Shown piece by piece: positions 43,747-51,261 of a stretch of DNA of 64,000 nt (within the stretch, counting starts at the first letter, position 1; each line of letters opens with the position of its first letter). This stretch comes from Kribbella jejuensis (GTDB lineage: Bacteria; Actinomycetota; Actinomycetes; Propionibacteriales; Kribbellaceae): assembly GCF_006715085.1 (NCBI RefSeq), contig NZ_VFMM01000002.1, positions 434,001 to 498,000 of the forward strand, written 5' to 3'. A model generated the notes under the pieces. It worked only from the letters and a program-made list of their open reading frames with translations. It searched no databases and was not told where the DNA came from. The translations under genes and the position numbers were made by a program.

Positions 43747-46700
43747 GGATCGTGATCATCGGCGGCGGGATGGCCGGGCGGCGGCTGGCCGAGTTGCTGC
43801 CGTCGTACGACGTGACTGTGCTGGGCGACGAGCCGTCGTACAACCGATCGCGGCTGACGGAGTACGTTGCCGGCCGCGCGGAAGTTGCTGTTGGCAACGA
43901 GCCTGCTGTGGCGGCGGTTGCGGTGGATCGGGTACGGCGGGTGGTCGTCGGAGCAGACGGCGTCGAGTACCCGTACGACCGGCTGGTGTTCGCGACCGGC
44001 GCGGTACCGGTGGTGCCGGCCGGTGTCGAGGGCGGGTTGCTGCTGCGGTCCGTCGAGGACGCGCGCGCGGTGGTTGCCGCGGCACAGGAGGCGCGGCGGG
44101 CCGTCGTACTCGGCGGTGGTGTGCTCGGTGTCGAGACCGCCTGCGCGCTGCGCGAACGCGGCGTCGCGGTCACCCTCGTCCACGACGGGGAAACCTTGCT
44201 CGACAAGACAGTCCGCCCGTCGGCCGGGCGTCGGGTCACCCGCGCGGTCCGCCGCCTGGGCGTCGAGGTCCTGCTCAACACAGAACTCTCCCGAACAGAG
44301 ACGAAGGACGGTCGCTTCCGAGCGCTGACCTTGCAGAACGGTCACCAGGTGTTCGGCGACCTGCTGGTGGTCGCCTGTGGCGTCCGCCCTCGCACGGAGC
44401 TTGCCGGCGGTCTCACCGCTCGTACTGGGATCGTCGTGGACGAGACGTTCACGAGCCCCGACGACCCCACCGTGCACGCAATCGGCGACTGCGCCGAGCT
44501 GAACGGCCGAGTCACAGGAACAGTCGGATCAGCCTGGGCCCACGCGGAACAGCTGGCCGCCCACCTGCATTCCACCGTGGACGTTGGCGCAGCCTCGGCG
44601 ACTCCAGAGGTGGTTCGGCTGACCGCTGGTGGGCTGGATGTGCTCGTTCTCGGGGACAAGGACGCGACCGGTGCGGTGGTTCGGCTCGAGGACGAGACGC
44701 GGTATGTGCGCGCCGTGCTGCAGGACGGTGTGGTGCGGGCGGCGGTCGCTGTGGGGGCGCCGGAAGTCGCGGCGGAGTTGGTCTTGCTGGCGGACCGGGG
44801 GACACCCGTGGTCGCGGACGGGTTGCTGGAGGCAACCGACGTACCGCAGCAGCAGAAGAAGCCACCGACGGTCTGTCGGTGCAACGGAGTGACCCGGGTC
44901 GCCATCGAGGCGGCCTGGCGTGGGGGTGCCGACAGTGTCGCCGGCATCGCCGCCACGACGCGGGCGACGACCGGGTGCGGAAGCTGCACCGGCGCCGTCG
45001 GCGAACTGCTCGACCGCTTCCGGCGCGGCGAGACCGAACCAGTCCCGAGCAGGAGGGCGACGATGGCAGAGCTGAACAAGGCCAAGCACGTGGTGGTGGT
45101 CGGCGGGGGTATGGTCGCCCACCGGCTGGTCGAGGCGCTCCGGCAGCGCGACACGAACATCGACTACCGGATCACCGTGTACGCCGAGGAGCCGCGGCTC
45201 CCGTACGACCGGGTCGCCCTCACCAGCTACTTCTCCGGCCGCGACCCGCACGACCTGTCGCTGGGTGACCCGGAGCTGTGGGACGACCCGGCGGTGAACC
45301 TCCGCAAGGGCGTCCAGATCACCGCGATCGACCCGGCAGCCAAGACCGTCACGACGGCACGCGGCGAAGTGGTCGGGTACGACGAACTGGTGCTCGCGAC
45401 CGGCTCCGCCGCGTTCGTGCCGCCGGTGAAGAACAACGACGCGCAGGGCTGTTTCGTCTACCGCACGATCGACGACGTCGCCGCGCTGCGTGTGTACGTC
45501 GAGCGGCTCAAGTCCGAAGGCAAGCAGGTCAACGGTGTCGTCGTCGGCGGCGGTCTGCTCGGCCTCGAAGCCGCGGGTGCACTCCGCGCGTTGGGCGCGG
45601 CGACCAAGGTCGTCGAGTTCGCGCCGCGGCTGATGCCGTTGCAGGTCGACGAAGGCGGCGGCGCGGCCCTGTCCCGGTTGATCGCCGGCCTGGACGTCGA
45701 CGTACTCACCGAAACCGCGTGCCAGCGGGTGAAACTGACCTCGCAGGGCGCCGCCCGCGCGATGGCTGTTGCCGACGGCCCCGATCTGCCGGCGGACGTG
45801 GTGGTGTTCGCGACCGGTGTCCGCCCGCGCGACGAGCTCGGCCGCGCGGCCGGCCTGGCGATCGGCGAACGCGGCGGTGTGGTCGTCGACGAGGCCTGCC
45901 GTACGTCGGTACCGGGCGTCTGGGCGATCGGCGAGGTGGCCTGTATCGAAGGACGGGTGTGGGGCCTGATCGCACCCGGCTACACGATGGCCGAGATCGT
46001 CGCGGACCGGCTGCTCGGCGGCGAGGCGACCTTCCCTGGCGCGGACACCTCGACGAAGTTGAAGCTGCTCGGCGTCGACGTCGCGAGCTTCGGTGACGCC
46101 TTCGGTACCACCGAAGGCGCGCTGGACATCGTGTACGCCGACCCGGTGGCCGGTGTCTACAAGAAGCTCGTGCTGTCCGACGACGCCCGTACCCTGCTCG
46201 GCGGCATCCTGGTCGGCGACGCGTCGGCGTACTCCGGGCTGCGTCCGATGGTCGGCCGCGAACTCGGCGCCGATCCGGCCGCGTTCCTGCTGCCCGAAGG
46301 CGCCGCGCCGGTCCAGCTCGAGCTGCCCGACGACGCGCCGGTGTGTTCCTGCAACAACGTCTCCGCCGGCACGATCCGGTGCGCCGTCCGGGACGAGGGC
46401 TGCACCGACATCAAGTCCGTGTGCGGTCGTACCAAGGCCGGCACGAGCTGCGGTTCCTGCCTGCCGATCGTCAAGAACCTGCTGAACACCGAGCTCACCA
46501 AGGCCGGTGTCGAGGTCAGCAAGGCGCTCTGCGAACACTTCGCGCTGTCCCGCGCCGAGCTGTTCGACGCTGTCCGGATCACCGAGCTGCGGACCTTCAG
46601 CGAGATCGTCGAGCGGCACGGCACCGGCCGCGGCTGCGACATCTGCAAGCCCGTGGTGGCGTCGATCCTGGCCAGCATCGACCCGGCCGGGCACGTGCTG

Positions 46701-47639
46701 GACGGCGAGCGCGCGACGCTGCAGGACACCAACGACCACGTGATGGCGAACATGCAGAAGGACGGGACGTACTCCGTCGTACCGCGGATCCCCGGTGGTG
46801 AGATCACTCCGGAGGGCCTGATCACGATCGGCGAGGTGGCGCGCGACTTCGGGCTGTACACGAAGATCACCGGTGGCCAGCGGGTCGACCTGTTCGGCGC
46901 GCGGATCGAGCAGTTGCCGGCGATCTGGAAGCGGCTGGTCGACGCGGGGTTCGAGTCGGGACACGCATACGGCAAGGCGCTGCGGACGGTGAAGTCCTGC
47001 GTCGGGTCCACCTGGTGCCGGTACGGCGTCCAGGACTCGGTCGGGATGGCGATCGCGCTCGAGCTGCGGTACCGCGGGCTGCGGTCGCCGCACAAGATCA
47101 AGCTCGGCGTCTCCGGCTGTGCCCGGGAGTGCGCGGAAGCGCGCGGCAAGGACGTCGGCGTGATCGCGACCGAGAAGGGCTGGAACCTGTACGTCGGCGG
47201 CAACGGCGGGATGACCCCGCGGCACGCCGAACTGCTCGCGTCGGACCTCACCGACGAGCAGTTGTTCCAGGCGATCGACCGGTTCCTGATGTACTACGTC
47301 CGGACCGGCGACCGGCTGCAGCGTACGTCGGTGTGGTTGCGCGAGATCGGCCTGGAGCAGGTCCGGGACGTCGTACTCAACGACAGCCTCGGGATCGCCG
47401 CCGACCTGGACGCCGCGATGGCGCAGCACGTGGACGCCTACGTCGACGAGTGGAAGGCGACGCTCGACGATCCCGACAAGCTGGCCCGATTCGTGTCGTT
47501 CGTGAACGCACCGGATCAGCCCGACGCCGACCTGCGGTACGTGGTCGAGCGGAACCAGCCGCGCCCGGCGACCCCGGCCGAGCGCGGGCAGCTCGAGCCG
47601 GTCCTGCTGGCCGGTCCCCGATTGGAGGTACGCCGATGA
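43743..47639 (+). CDS. In-frame fusion: NasB-like flavoprotein + nitrite reductase large subunit NirB
   Basis: One open frame of 1298 codons with no stop. Residues 1-440 are an FAD/NAD oxidoreductase (RIVIIGGGMAGRRLAELLP, YDRLVFATGAVPVVP, VHAIGDCAELNG) with a BFD-type [2Fe-2S] end (TVCRCNGVTR, then TTGCGSCTGAV), as in NasB, the electron donor for nitrate reductase. Residues 441-1298 are a complete NirB. Between them (45051-45065) lie AGGAGGG, five bases and ATG, a strong internal start. Both a full fusion and separate NirB can be made. In most relatives known to me these are separate genes. The ATG at 43743 overlaps the nasA stop. Confidence 0.82.
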   Translation: MRIVIIGGGMAGRRLAELLPSYDVTVLGDEPSYNRSRLTEYVAGRAEVAVGNEPAVAAVAVDRVRRVVVGADGVEYPYDRLVFATGAVPVVPAGVEGGLLLRSVEDARAVVAAAQEARRAVVLGGGVLGVETACALRERGVAVTLVHDGETLLDKTVRPSAGRRVTRAVRRLGVEVLLNTELSRTETKDGRFRALTLQNGHQVFGDLLVVACGVRPRTELAGGLTARTGIVVDETFTSPDDPTVHAIGDCAELNGRVTGTVGSAWAHAEQLAAHLHSTVDVGAASATPEVVRLTAGGLDVLVLGDKDATGAVVRLEDETRYVRAVLQDGVVRAAVAVGAPEVAAELVLLADRGTPVVADGLLEATDVPQQQKKPPTVCRCNGVTRVAIEAAWRGGADSVAGIAATTRATTGCGSCTGAVGELLDRFRRGETEPVPSRRATMAELNKAKHVVVVGGGMVAHRLVEALRQRDTNIDYRITVYAEEPRLPYDRVALTSYFSGRDPHDLSLGDPELWDDPAVNLRKGVQITAIDPAAKTVTTARGEVVGYDELVLATGSAAFVPPVKNNDAQGCFVYRTIDDVAALRVYVERLKSEGKQVNGVVVGGGLLGLEAAGALRALGAATKVVEFAPRLMPLQVDEGGGAALSRLIAGLDVDVLTETACQRVKLTSQGAARAMAVADGPDLPADVVVFATGVRPRDELGRAAGLAIGERGGVVVDEACRTSVPGVWAIGEVACIEGRVWGLIAPGYTMAEIVADRLLGGEATFPGADTSTKLKLLGVDVASFGDAFGTTEGALDIVYADPVAGVYKKLVLSDDARTLLGGILVGDASAYSGLRPMVGRELGADPAAFLLPEGAAPVQLELPDDAPVCSCNNVSAGTIRCAVRDEGCTDIKSVCGRTKAGTSCGSCLPIVKNLLNTELTKAGVEVSKALCEHFALSRAELFDAVRITELRTFSEIVERHGTGRGCDICKPVVASILASIDPAGHVLDGERATLQDTNDHVMANMQKDGTYSVVPRIPGGEITPEGLITIGEVARDFGLYTKITGGQRVDLFGARIEQLPAIWKRLVDAGFESGHAYGKALRTVKSCVGSTWCRYGVQDSVGMAIALELRYRGLRSPHKIKLGVSGCARECAEARGKDVGVIATEKGWNLYVGGNGGMTPRHAELLASDLTDEQLFQAIDRFLMYYVRTGDRLQRTSVWLREIGLEQVRDVVLNDSLGIAADLDAAMAQHVDAYVDEWKATLDDPDKLARFVSFVNAPDQPDADLRYVVERNQPRPATPAERGQLEPVLLAGPRLEVRR
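45063..47639 (+). CDS. nirB: Nitrite reductase (NAD(P)H) large subunit, internal start
   Basis: 858 residues. NirB reduces nitrite to ammonium with six electrons from NAD(P)H. In order: FAD domain (HVVVVGGGMVAHRLVEALRQ), NAD domain (GVVVGGGLLGLEAAGALRAL), two BFD-type cluster segments (CSCNNVSAGTIRCAV, then TSCGSCLPIV) and the sulfite/nitrite reductase part. The siroheme/[4Fe-4S] ligands are in KSCVGSTWCRYG and GVSGCARECAEARG. AGGAGGG lies five bases before the ATG. The upstream flavoprotein has no stop before it, so NirB may also be the C-terminal part of a fusion. Confidence 0.93.
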   Translation: MAELNKAKHVVVVGGGMVAHRLVEALRQRDTNIDYRITVYAEEPRLPYDRVALTSYFSGRDPHDLSLGDPELWDDPAVNLRKGVQITAIDPAAKTVTTARGEVVGYDELVLATGSAAFVPPVKNNDAQGCFVYRTIDDVAALRVYVERLKSEGKQVNGVVVGGGLLGLEAAGALRALGAATKVVEFAPRLMPLQVDEGGGAALSRLIAGLDVDVLTETACQRVKLTSQGAARAMAVADGPDLPADVVVFATGVRPRDELGRAAGLAIGERGGVVVDEACRTSVPGVWAIGEVACIEGRVWGLIAPGYTMAEIVADRLLGGEATFPGADTSTKLKLLGVDVASFGDAFGTTEGALDIVYADPVAGVYKKLVLSDDARTLLGGILVGDASAYSGLRPMVGRELGADPAAFLLPEGAAPVQLELPDDAPVCSCNNVSAGTIRCAVRDEGCTDIKSVCGRTKAGTSCGSCLPIVKNLLNTELTKAGVEVSKALCEHFALSRAELFDAVRITELRTFSEIVERHGTGRGCDICKPVVASILASIDPAGHVLDGERATLQDTNDHVMANMQKDGTYSVVPRIPGGEITPEGLITIGEVARDFGLYTKITGGQRVDLFGARIEQLPAIWKRLVDAGFESGHAYGKALRTVKSCVGSTWCRYGVQDSVGMAIALELRYRGLRSPHKIKLGVSGCARECAEARGKDVGVIATEKGWNLYVGGNGGMTPRHAELLASDLTDEQLFQAIDRFLMYYVRTGDRLQRTSVWLREIGLEQVRDVVLNDSLGIAADLDAAMAQHVDAYVDEWKATLDDPDKLARFVSFVNAPDQPDADLRYVVERNQPRPATPAERGQLEPVLLAGPRLEVRR

Positions 47640-48025
47640 GCATCGTTGCTTGTGGTCCGACTGTGGTGTGTGCTTTCGACGTGTTGTTGCCGGAGCGTGG
47701 GGTCGCCGCGCTGCTCGGGGACACGCAGATCGCGCTGTTCCGCACCCACGACGGCGAAGTGTTTGCCGTCGGCAACCAGGACCCGTACAGCGGGGCGAAC
47801 GTGATGTCGCGGGGCATCGTCGGCAGCCGCGGCGACGTACCGACGGTGGCGTCGCCGATGTTCAAGCAGGTCTTCGACCTGCGCACCGGGGTGTGCCTGG
47901 ACGATCCGGAGGTCCGGCTGCCGGTCTACCCGGTCGAGATCGTCGACGGCCGGGTGGTCGTCGGTGGCCCCGACGACAGCGACGGTAGCGACGGCATACC
48001 AAACGGTATGGTACGGTCCCGGTGA
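47636..48025 (+). CDS. nirD: Nitrite reductase small subunit
   Basis: 129 residues from the ATG at 47636, overlapping the nirB stop by 4 bases with GGAGGTA upstream. It has a Rieske-like fold without the usual Cys-His cluster ligands, as normal for NirD: ALFRTHDGEVFAVGNQDPYSGANVMSRGIVG, then FKQVFDLRTGVCLDD. The last 20 residues (Asp/Ser/Gly-rich, then IPNGMVRSR) go past the usual end. That part of the message contains a 6-bp hairpin, CATACC (47995-48000) with GGTATG (48005-48010), just before the next start. Confidence 0.92.
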   Translation: MSIVACGPTVVCAFDVLLPERGVAALLGDTQIALFRTHDGEVFAVGNQDPYSGANVMSRGIVGSRGDVPTVASPMFKQVFDLRTGVCLDDPEVRLPVYPVEIVDGRVVVGGPDDSDGSDGIPNGMVRSR

Positions 48026-49146
48026 CGCGGACGGGCCCGCTGAGCGGCTGCACGATCGCGATCTCCGCGCACCGGCGCGCGGAGGACCTGATCGCGTCGT
48101 TCGAACGGCGCGGCGCGAAGGTGCTGCACGCGCCGACGCTGCAGATCGTGCCGGTCGCCGACGACCACGCGCTGATCGAGGCGACCCGGCGGGTGATCGC
48201 GAACCCGCCGGACGACGTGGTTGTCACGACCGCGGTCGGATTCCGCGGCTGGATCGAGGCGGCCGACACCGCCGGGCTCGCGGCCGAGCTGCTCGGGACG
48301 TTGGAGCAGTCGCGGATCCTGGCCCGCGGTCCGAAGGCGCGCGGCGCGATCCGCGCGGCCGGCCTGGTCGAGCACTGGTCGGCGCGCTCCGAGACGACGG
48401 CCGAGGTCGTGGAGTGGTTGCGGGAACAGGGCGTCGACGGCCGGAAGATCGTCGTACAGCTGCACGGGCTGTCGGATCCGGCGCTGCAGGAGGCGTTGCG
48501 GTCGGCGGGTGCCTCGGTGCGTGGGCTGGAGGTGTACCGGTGGGGACCGGCGCCGGACCCGGCGCTCGTCGAGCGGATGATCTCGCAGGTGTGCGGTGGG
48601 ACCGTCGACGCCGTCGTGCACACGTCGGCGCCCGGTGCGCAGGCGATGCTCGACGCCGCGGCGCTGACCGGTCAGTACGACGAGTTGGTGGCGTCGTTGC
48701 GGACCGGGCGGGTGCTCAACGCGTGCGTCGGGCCGGTGACGGCCGGACCGTTTGTGGCGCTGGGGTTGGAGCCACTGGTGCCTGATCGGTTCCGGTTGGG
48801 GGCGCTGATCCGGATCGTCACGGACCGGCTGACCGACGACAACGCACGGTCCATCGAGACGGCGTTCGGGCAGTTGGTGATCCGCGGCGGCGCGGCGGTG
48901 CTCGACGGCGTCGTACTGCCGTTGGGGCCCGGTCCGCGGGCCGTTCTGGCTGCGCTCGTCGCGGCCGGCGGGGACGTGGTGTCGCGACCGGAGTTGCTCG
49001 CGGTACTGCCCGGCGCGGAGGACGTGCATGCGGTGGAGGTGACGGTGAACCGCCTGCGTACGGCGGTGGGACGGCCCGAGTTGGTGCGGACCGTCGTACG
49101 ACGTGGTTATCGGTTGGCTGTCGAACCGGCGGGAGTTCCTACATGA
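48022..49146 (+). CDS. HemD-like protein fused to a winged-helix DNA-binding domain
   Basis: 374 residues from a GTG overlapping the nirD stop. Residues 1-265 resemble uroporphyrinogen-III synthase (GCTIAISAHRRAEDLIASFERRGA, then TTAVGFRGWIEAAD and VDAVVHTSAPGAQAMLDAA). Residues 285-370 form an OmpR/PhoB-type winged helix (GGDVVSRPELLAVLP, then HAVEVTVNRLRTAVG and TVVRRGYRLAVEP). Similar fusions sit next to nirBD in mycobacteria and streptomycetes. It may make the siroheme precursor, or sense it and control the operon (inference). Confidence 0.85.
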   Translation: MTRTGPLSGCTIAISAHRRAEDLIASFERRGAKVLHAPTLQIVPVADDHALIEATRRVIANPPDDVVVTTAVGFRGWIEAADTAGLAAELLGTLEQSRILARGPKARGAIRAAGLVEHWSARSETTAEVVEWLREQGVDGRKIVVQLHGLSDPALQEALRSAGASVRGLEVYRWGPAPDPALVERMISQVCGGTVDAVVHTSAPGAQAMLDAAALTGQYDELVASLRTGRVLNACVGPVTAGPFVALGLEPLVPDRFRLGALIRIVTDRLTDDNARSIETAFGQLVIRGGAAVLDGVVLPLGPGPRAVLAALVAAGGDVVSRPELLAVLPGAEDVHAVEVTVNRLRTAVGRPELVRTVVRRGYRLAVEPAGVPT

Positions 49147-49856
49147 CTGACCTTGTCGCGGTGGCTCACGGAACGGCCGATCCTGCTGGGATCGCGGTCG
49201 TCCACGACCTGGTTCGCGAGATGGCCCGGCAACGGCCGGACCTCCCGATCTCGTTGGGTTTCGTCGATCTCCTCACGCCTGCGCTGCCATCGCTCGTCCA
49301 TCGCATCACCTCCGACGCGGACGAGGCGGTCGTCGTACCGCTGCTGCTCAGCTCGGGTTACCACGTGTACGTCGACGTGGCCGCCGAAGCGCGCCGCTAC
49401 CCCGGCCGCGTCCACGCGGCCGCCGCCCTCGGCCCGGACCCCGTGCTCGTCGAAATCCTCGCCGACCGTCTCGGCGACCTCTCCCGTGTCGACCAGGTGG
49501 TCCTCGCCGCGGCCGGTTCGTCCGATCCGCGCGCCCTGACCGACTGCGAAACTACCGCCACGCTCCTCGCCCGACGTATCGACCGCCCGGTCCACGTCGG
49601 CTACATCTCCGGCTCCGGCGACCGCCTCCCCGCCGTACTCGCCCGAACCCGCGGCCGGCTCGCGATCGCGACGTACCTGCTCGCCCCCGGTTTCTTCAAC
49701 ACCCTCGTCCACCGCCACGCCGGCCCCCACCCCGTCACCCCACCCCTGGCCCCCGACCCCCGCCTGGCCACCCTCGCCCTCCACCGCTACGACGCCGCGC
49801 GGGCGGAGGCCGGTGCTTGCTTGTGGGACGACGCCGGGAGCATCGTGGGGGTGTGA
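49143..49856 (+). CDS. Sirohydrochlorin chelatase (CbiX/SirB family)
   Basis: 237 residues from the ATG at 49143, overlapping the previous stop by 4 bases. It is a two-lobed CbiX-type chelatase. Likely metal ligands are H9 in AVAHGTAD and H74 in LLLSSGYHV. The second lobe has VLAAAGSSDPRA and YLLAPGFFNTLV, but its matching His positions are less clear. It inserts ferrous iron into sirohydrochlorin to give siroheme, the cofactor of NirB. The methyltransferase that makes the precursor is not in this window. Confidence 0.88.
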   Translation: MTDLVAVAHGTADPAGIAVVHDLVREMARQRPDLPISLGFVDLLTPALPSLVHRITSDADEAVVVPLLLSSGYHVYVDVAAEARRYPGRVHAAAALGPDPVLVEILADRLGDLSRVDQVVLAAAGSSDPRALTDCETTATLLARRIDRPVHVGYISGSGDRLPAVLARTRGRLAIATYLLAPGFFNTLVHRHAGPHPVTPPLAPDPRLATLALHRYDAARAEAGACLWDDAGSIVGV

Positions 49857-50083
49857 GCCCGAAGAAGTGGGACGAGCTGAGTCCGCGGAGCCGGCGGTTG
49901 GTCGTGGTCGGGGCGGTGGCTGAGAGCGTGCTGAAGTCCATCGCGCTGGCGGACCTCGCGCGACGTCCCGCGGAGCAGGTACGGGGCCCGAAACCCGCGT
50001 GGGCGGTGTTCCTGACGTTGTTCAACTCGGTCGGCGTGGCGCCGGTCGCCTACTGGCTGTTCGGGCGCCGCAAGACCACCTAG
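49853..50083 (+). CDS. Small membrane protein (PLDc_N-like)
   Basis: 76 residues from a GTG at 49853 overlapping the chelatase stop by 4 bases, so it is the last gene of the nitrate operon. Two hydrophobic segments are present (RRLVVVGAVAESVLKSIALADLA and AWAVFLTLFNSVGVAPVAYWLFG) with a basic end. The second segment, ending YWLFGRRK, resembles the short PLDc_N domain found at the start of cardiolipin synthases and in free-standing small proteins. No catalytic residues are seen. Its role in nitrate use is unknown. Confidence 0.65.
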   Translation: MSPKKWDELSPRSRRLVVVGAVAESVLKSIALADLARRPAEQVRGPKPAWAVFLTLFNSVGVAPVAYWLFGRRKTT

Positions 50084-50100
50084 CGGCTTGTGAGGGCACG

Positions 50101-50529
50101 ATGCCTGAAGCTGTGCGTACCGTCCGGATCAACCGTCCGGCGGCCGACGTGTTCGCGTTCTTCGCCGACGGCGAGAACGATCCGCAGTGGCGCACCGGGG
50201 TGAAGGAGATCAGCCGAAACGGCCCGATCGGCCCCGACGCGACGTACCACCAACGAATCGCAGGCCCCGCCGGCCGGGCGATCCCGTCCGACTACCGCGT
50301 AACGGCGTACGAACCCAACACCCACCTGGCCTTCGAAGTCACCGCCGGCCCCGTACGCCCAACCGGCGACTACCGCTTCACCCCGGTCGACGACGCCACC
50401 GACGTCACCTTCAAACTCTCCGCCAACCTGTCAGGCCTGAAAAAACTCCTGATGTCCAAACCCGTCCAGCAATCCATGAACTCCGAAGTAGCCGCCCTCG
50501 ACCGAGCCAAACAAATCCTCGAGAGCTAG
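50101..50529 (+). CDS. SRPBCC-family (polyketide cyclase-like) protein
   Basis: 142 residues from the ATG at 50101. It has a START-like fold: RTVRINRPAADVFAFFADGENDPQWRTGVKEI at the start (quoted in part as ADVFAFFADGENDPQW), THLAFEVTAGPVRPTGDYRF and a long C-terminal helix (VQQSMNSEVAALDRAKQIL). It binds a small hydrophobic ligand or cyclises one; nothing shows which. It lies 17 bases after the small membrane gene, so it may be read as an extension of the nitrate operon. Confidence 0.78.
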   Translation: MPEAVRTVRINRPAADVFAFFADGENDPQWRTGVKEISRNGPIGPDATYHQRIAGPAGRAIPSDYRVTAYEPNTHLAFEVTAGPVRPTGDYRFTPVDDATDVTFKLSANLSGLKKLLMSKPVQQSMNSEVAALDRAKQILES

Positions 50530-50591
50530 AGCACCGGGCTGAGCACCCGGAAAGGCGAACGAAGAGTCGCTCTGACGGCTAGTCTGCGCGG

Positions 50592-51218
50592 GTGGGGATC
50601 TATGAGGACTTGCTGAAGGCGACCGGGGACCCGGATGGGTTGGGCGGGATTCGGGAGCGGATTCTGGCCTGGATGCTGCCTGGGTTCATGGACCGGGCCG
50701 AGGTGATCGAGGCGGCGACGGAGTACGTCGAAGGCAGGGAGCTGCTGACCGGCCCGCAAGTCGAGCAACTTGTCGACGAGCTGTGGCGTCAGCGGCTGGA
50801 CGAGCAGAAAGACTGGCCGGAGCGGACCGACGCCGACAAAGTCGCGGCGGCCTTCGCCGAACTCGACGCCGCCGGGATCGTCGCGCGGATGAACTTCACC
50901 TGCTGCCAGACCTGCGGATCCACCGAGATCGACGACGAGCGTCCGGCCGACCGCCCCTCCACCGGCTACGTCTTCTTCCACTCCCAGGACGGCGAACGCC
51001 TCGCCGACAATCCCGCGCACTTGTTCCTCGCCTACGGCGCTTTCGACATCCCCGAACCTGAATGGCTCGACGGCGTGACCGCGATCGGCAATCAGGTGGC
51101 CGCCGTACTGCGTGCCCACGACCTCCCGGTGACATGGAACGGTTCCTCCGACCAGCGGATCCAGGTAGGACCCCTGAACTGGCAACGCCGCCTGCCTACG
51201 GCTCGGCAGAACAGCTGA
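50592..51218 (+). CDS. Conserved hypothetical protein (DUF6891-like)
   Basis: 208 residues from a GTG at 50592. The N-terminal part is helical (IRERILAWMLPGFMDRAEVIEAATEYV). The middle has FTCCQTCGSTEIDDE, two Cys pairs close together that could hold a metal or form disulfides. It is followed by GYVFFHSQDGERLAD and a C-terminal segment PVTWNGSSDQRIQV. The pattern matches actinobacterial proteins of the DUF6891 type as I recall. No membrane or signal segment. Function unknown. It faces the convergent nuclease-like gene. Confidence 0.65.
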   Translation: MGIYEDLLKATGDPDGLGGIRERILAWMLPGFMDRAEVIEAATEYVEGRELLTGPQVEQLVDELWRQRLDEQKDWPERTDADKVAAAFAELDAAGIVARMNFTCCQTCGSTEIDDERPADRPSTGYVFFHSQDGERLADNPAHLFLAYGAFDIPEPEWLDGVTAIGNQVAAVLRAHDLPVTWNGSSDQRIQVGPLNWQRRLPTARQNS

Positions 51219-51261
51219 CTTTCGGGGACCTTGTCGCCGGCCTTCGGCCAGCTCGGGAGTG

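Noticed and set aside
50534-50550. CCGGG...CCCGG hairpin after the SRPBCC gene as a terminator
   Set aside because: Only 5 bp with a 7-base loop and no T-run; too weak to call.
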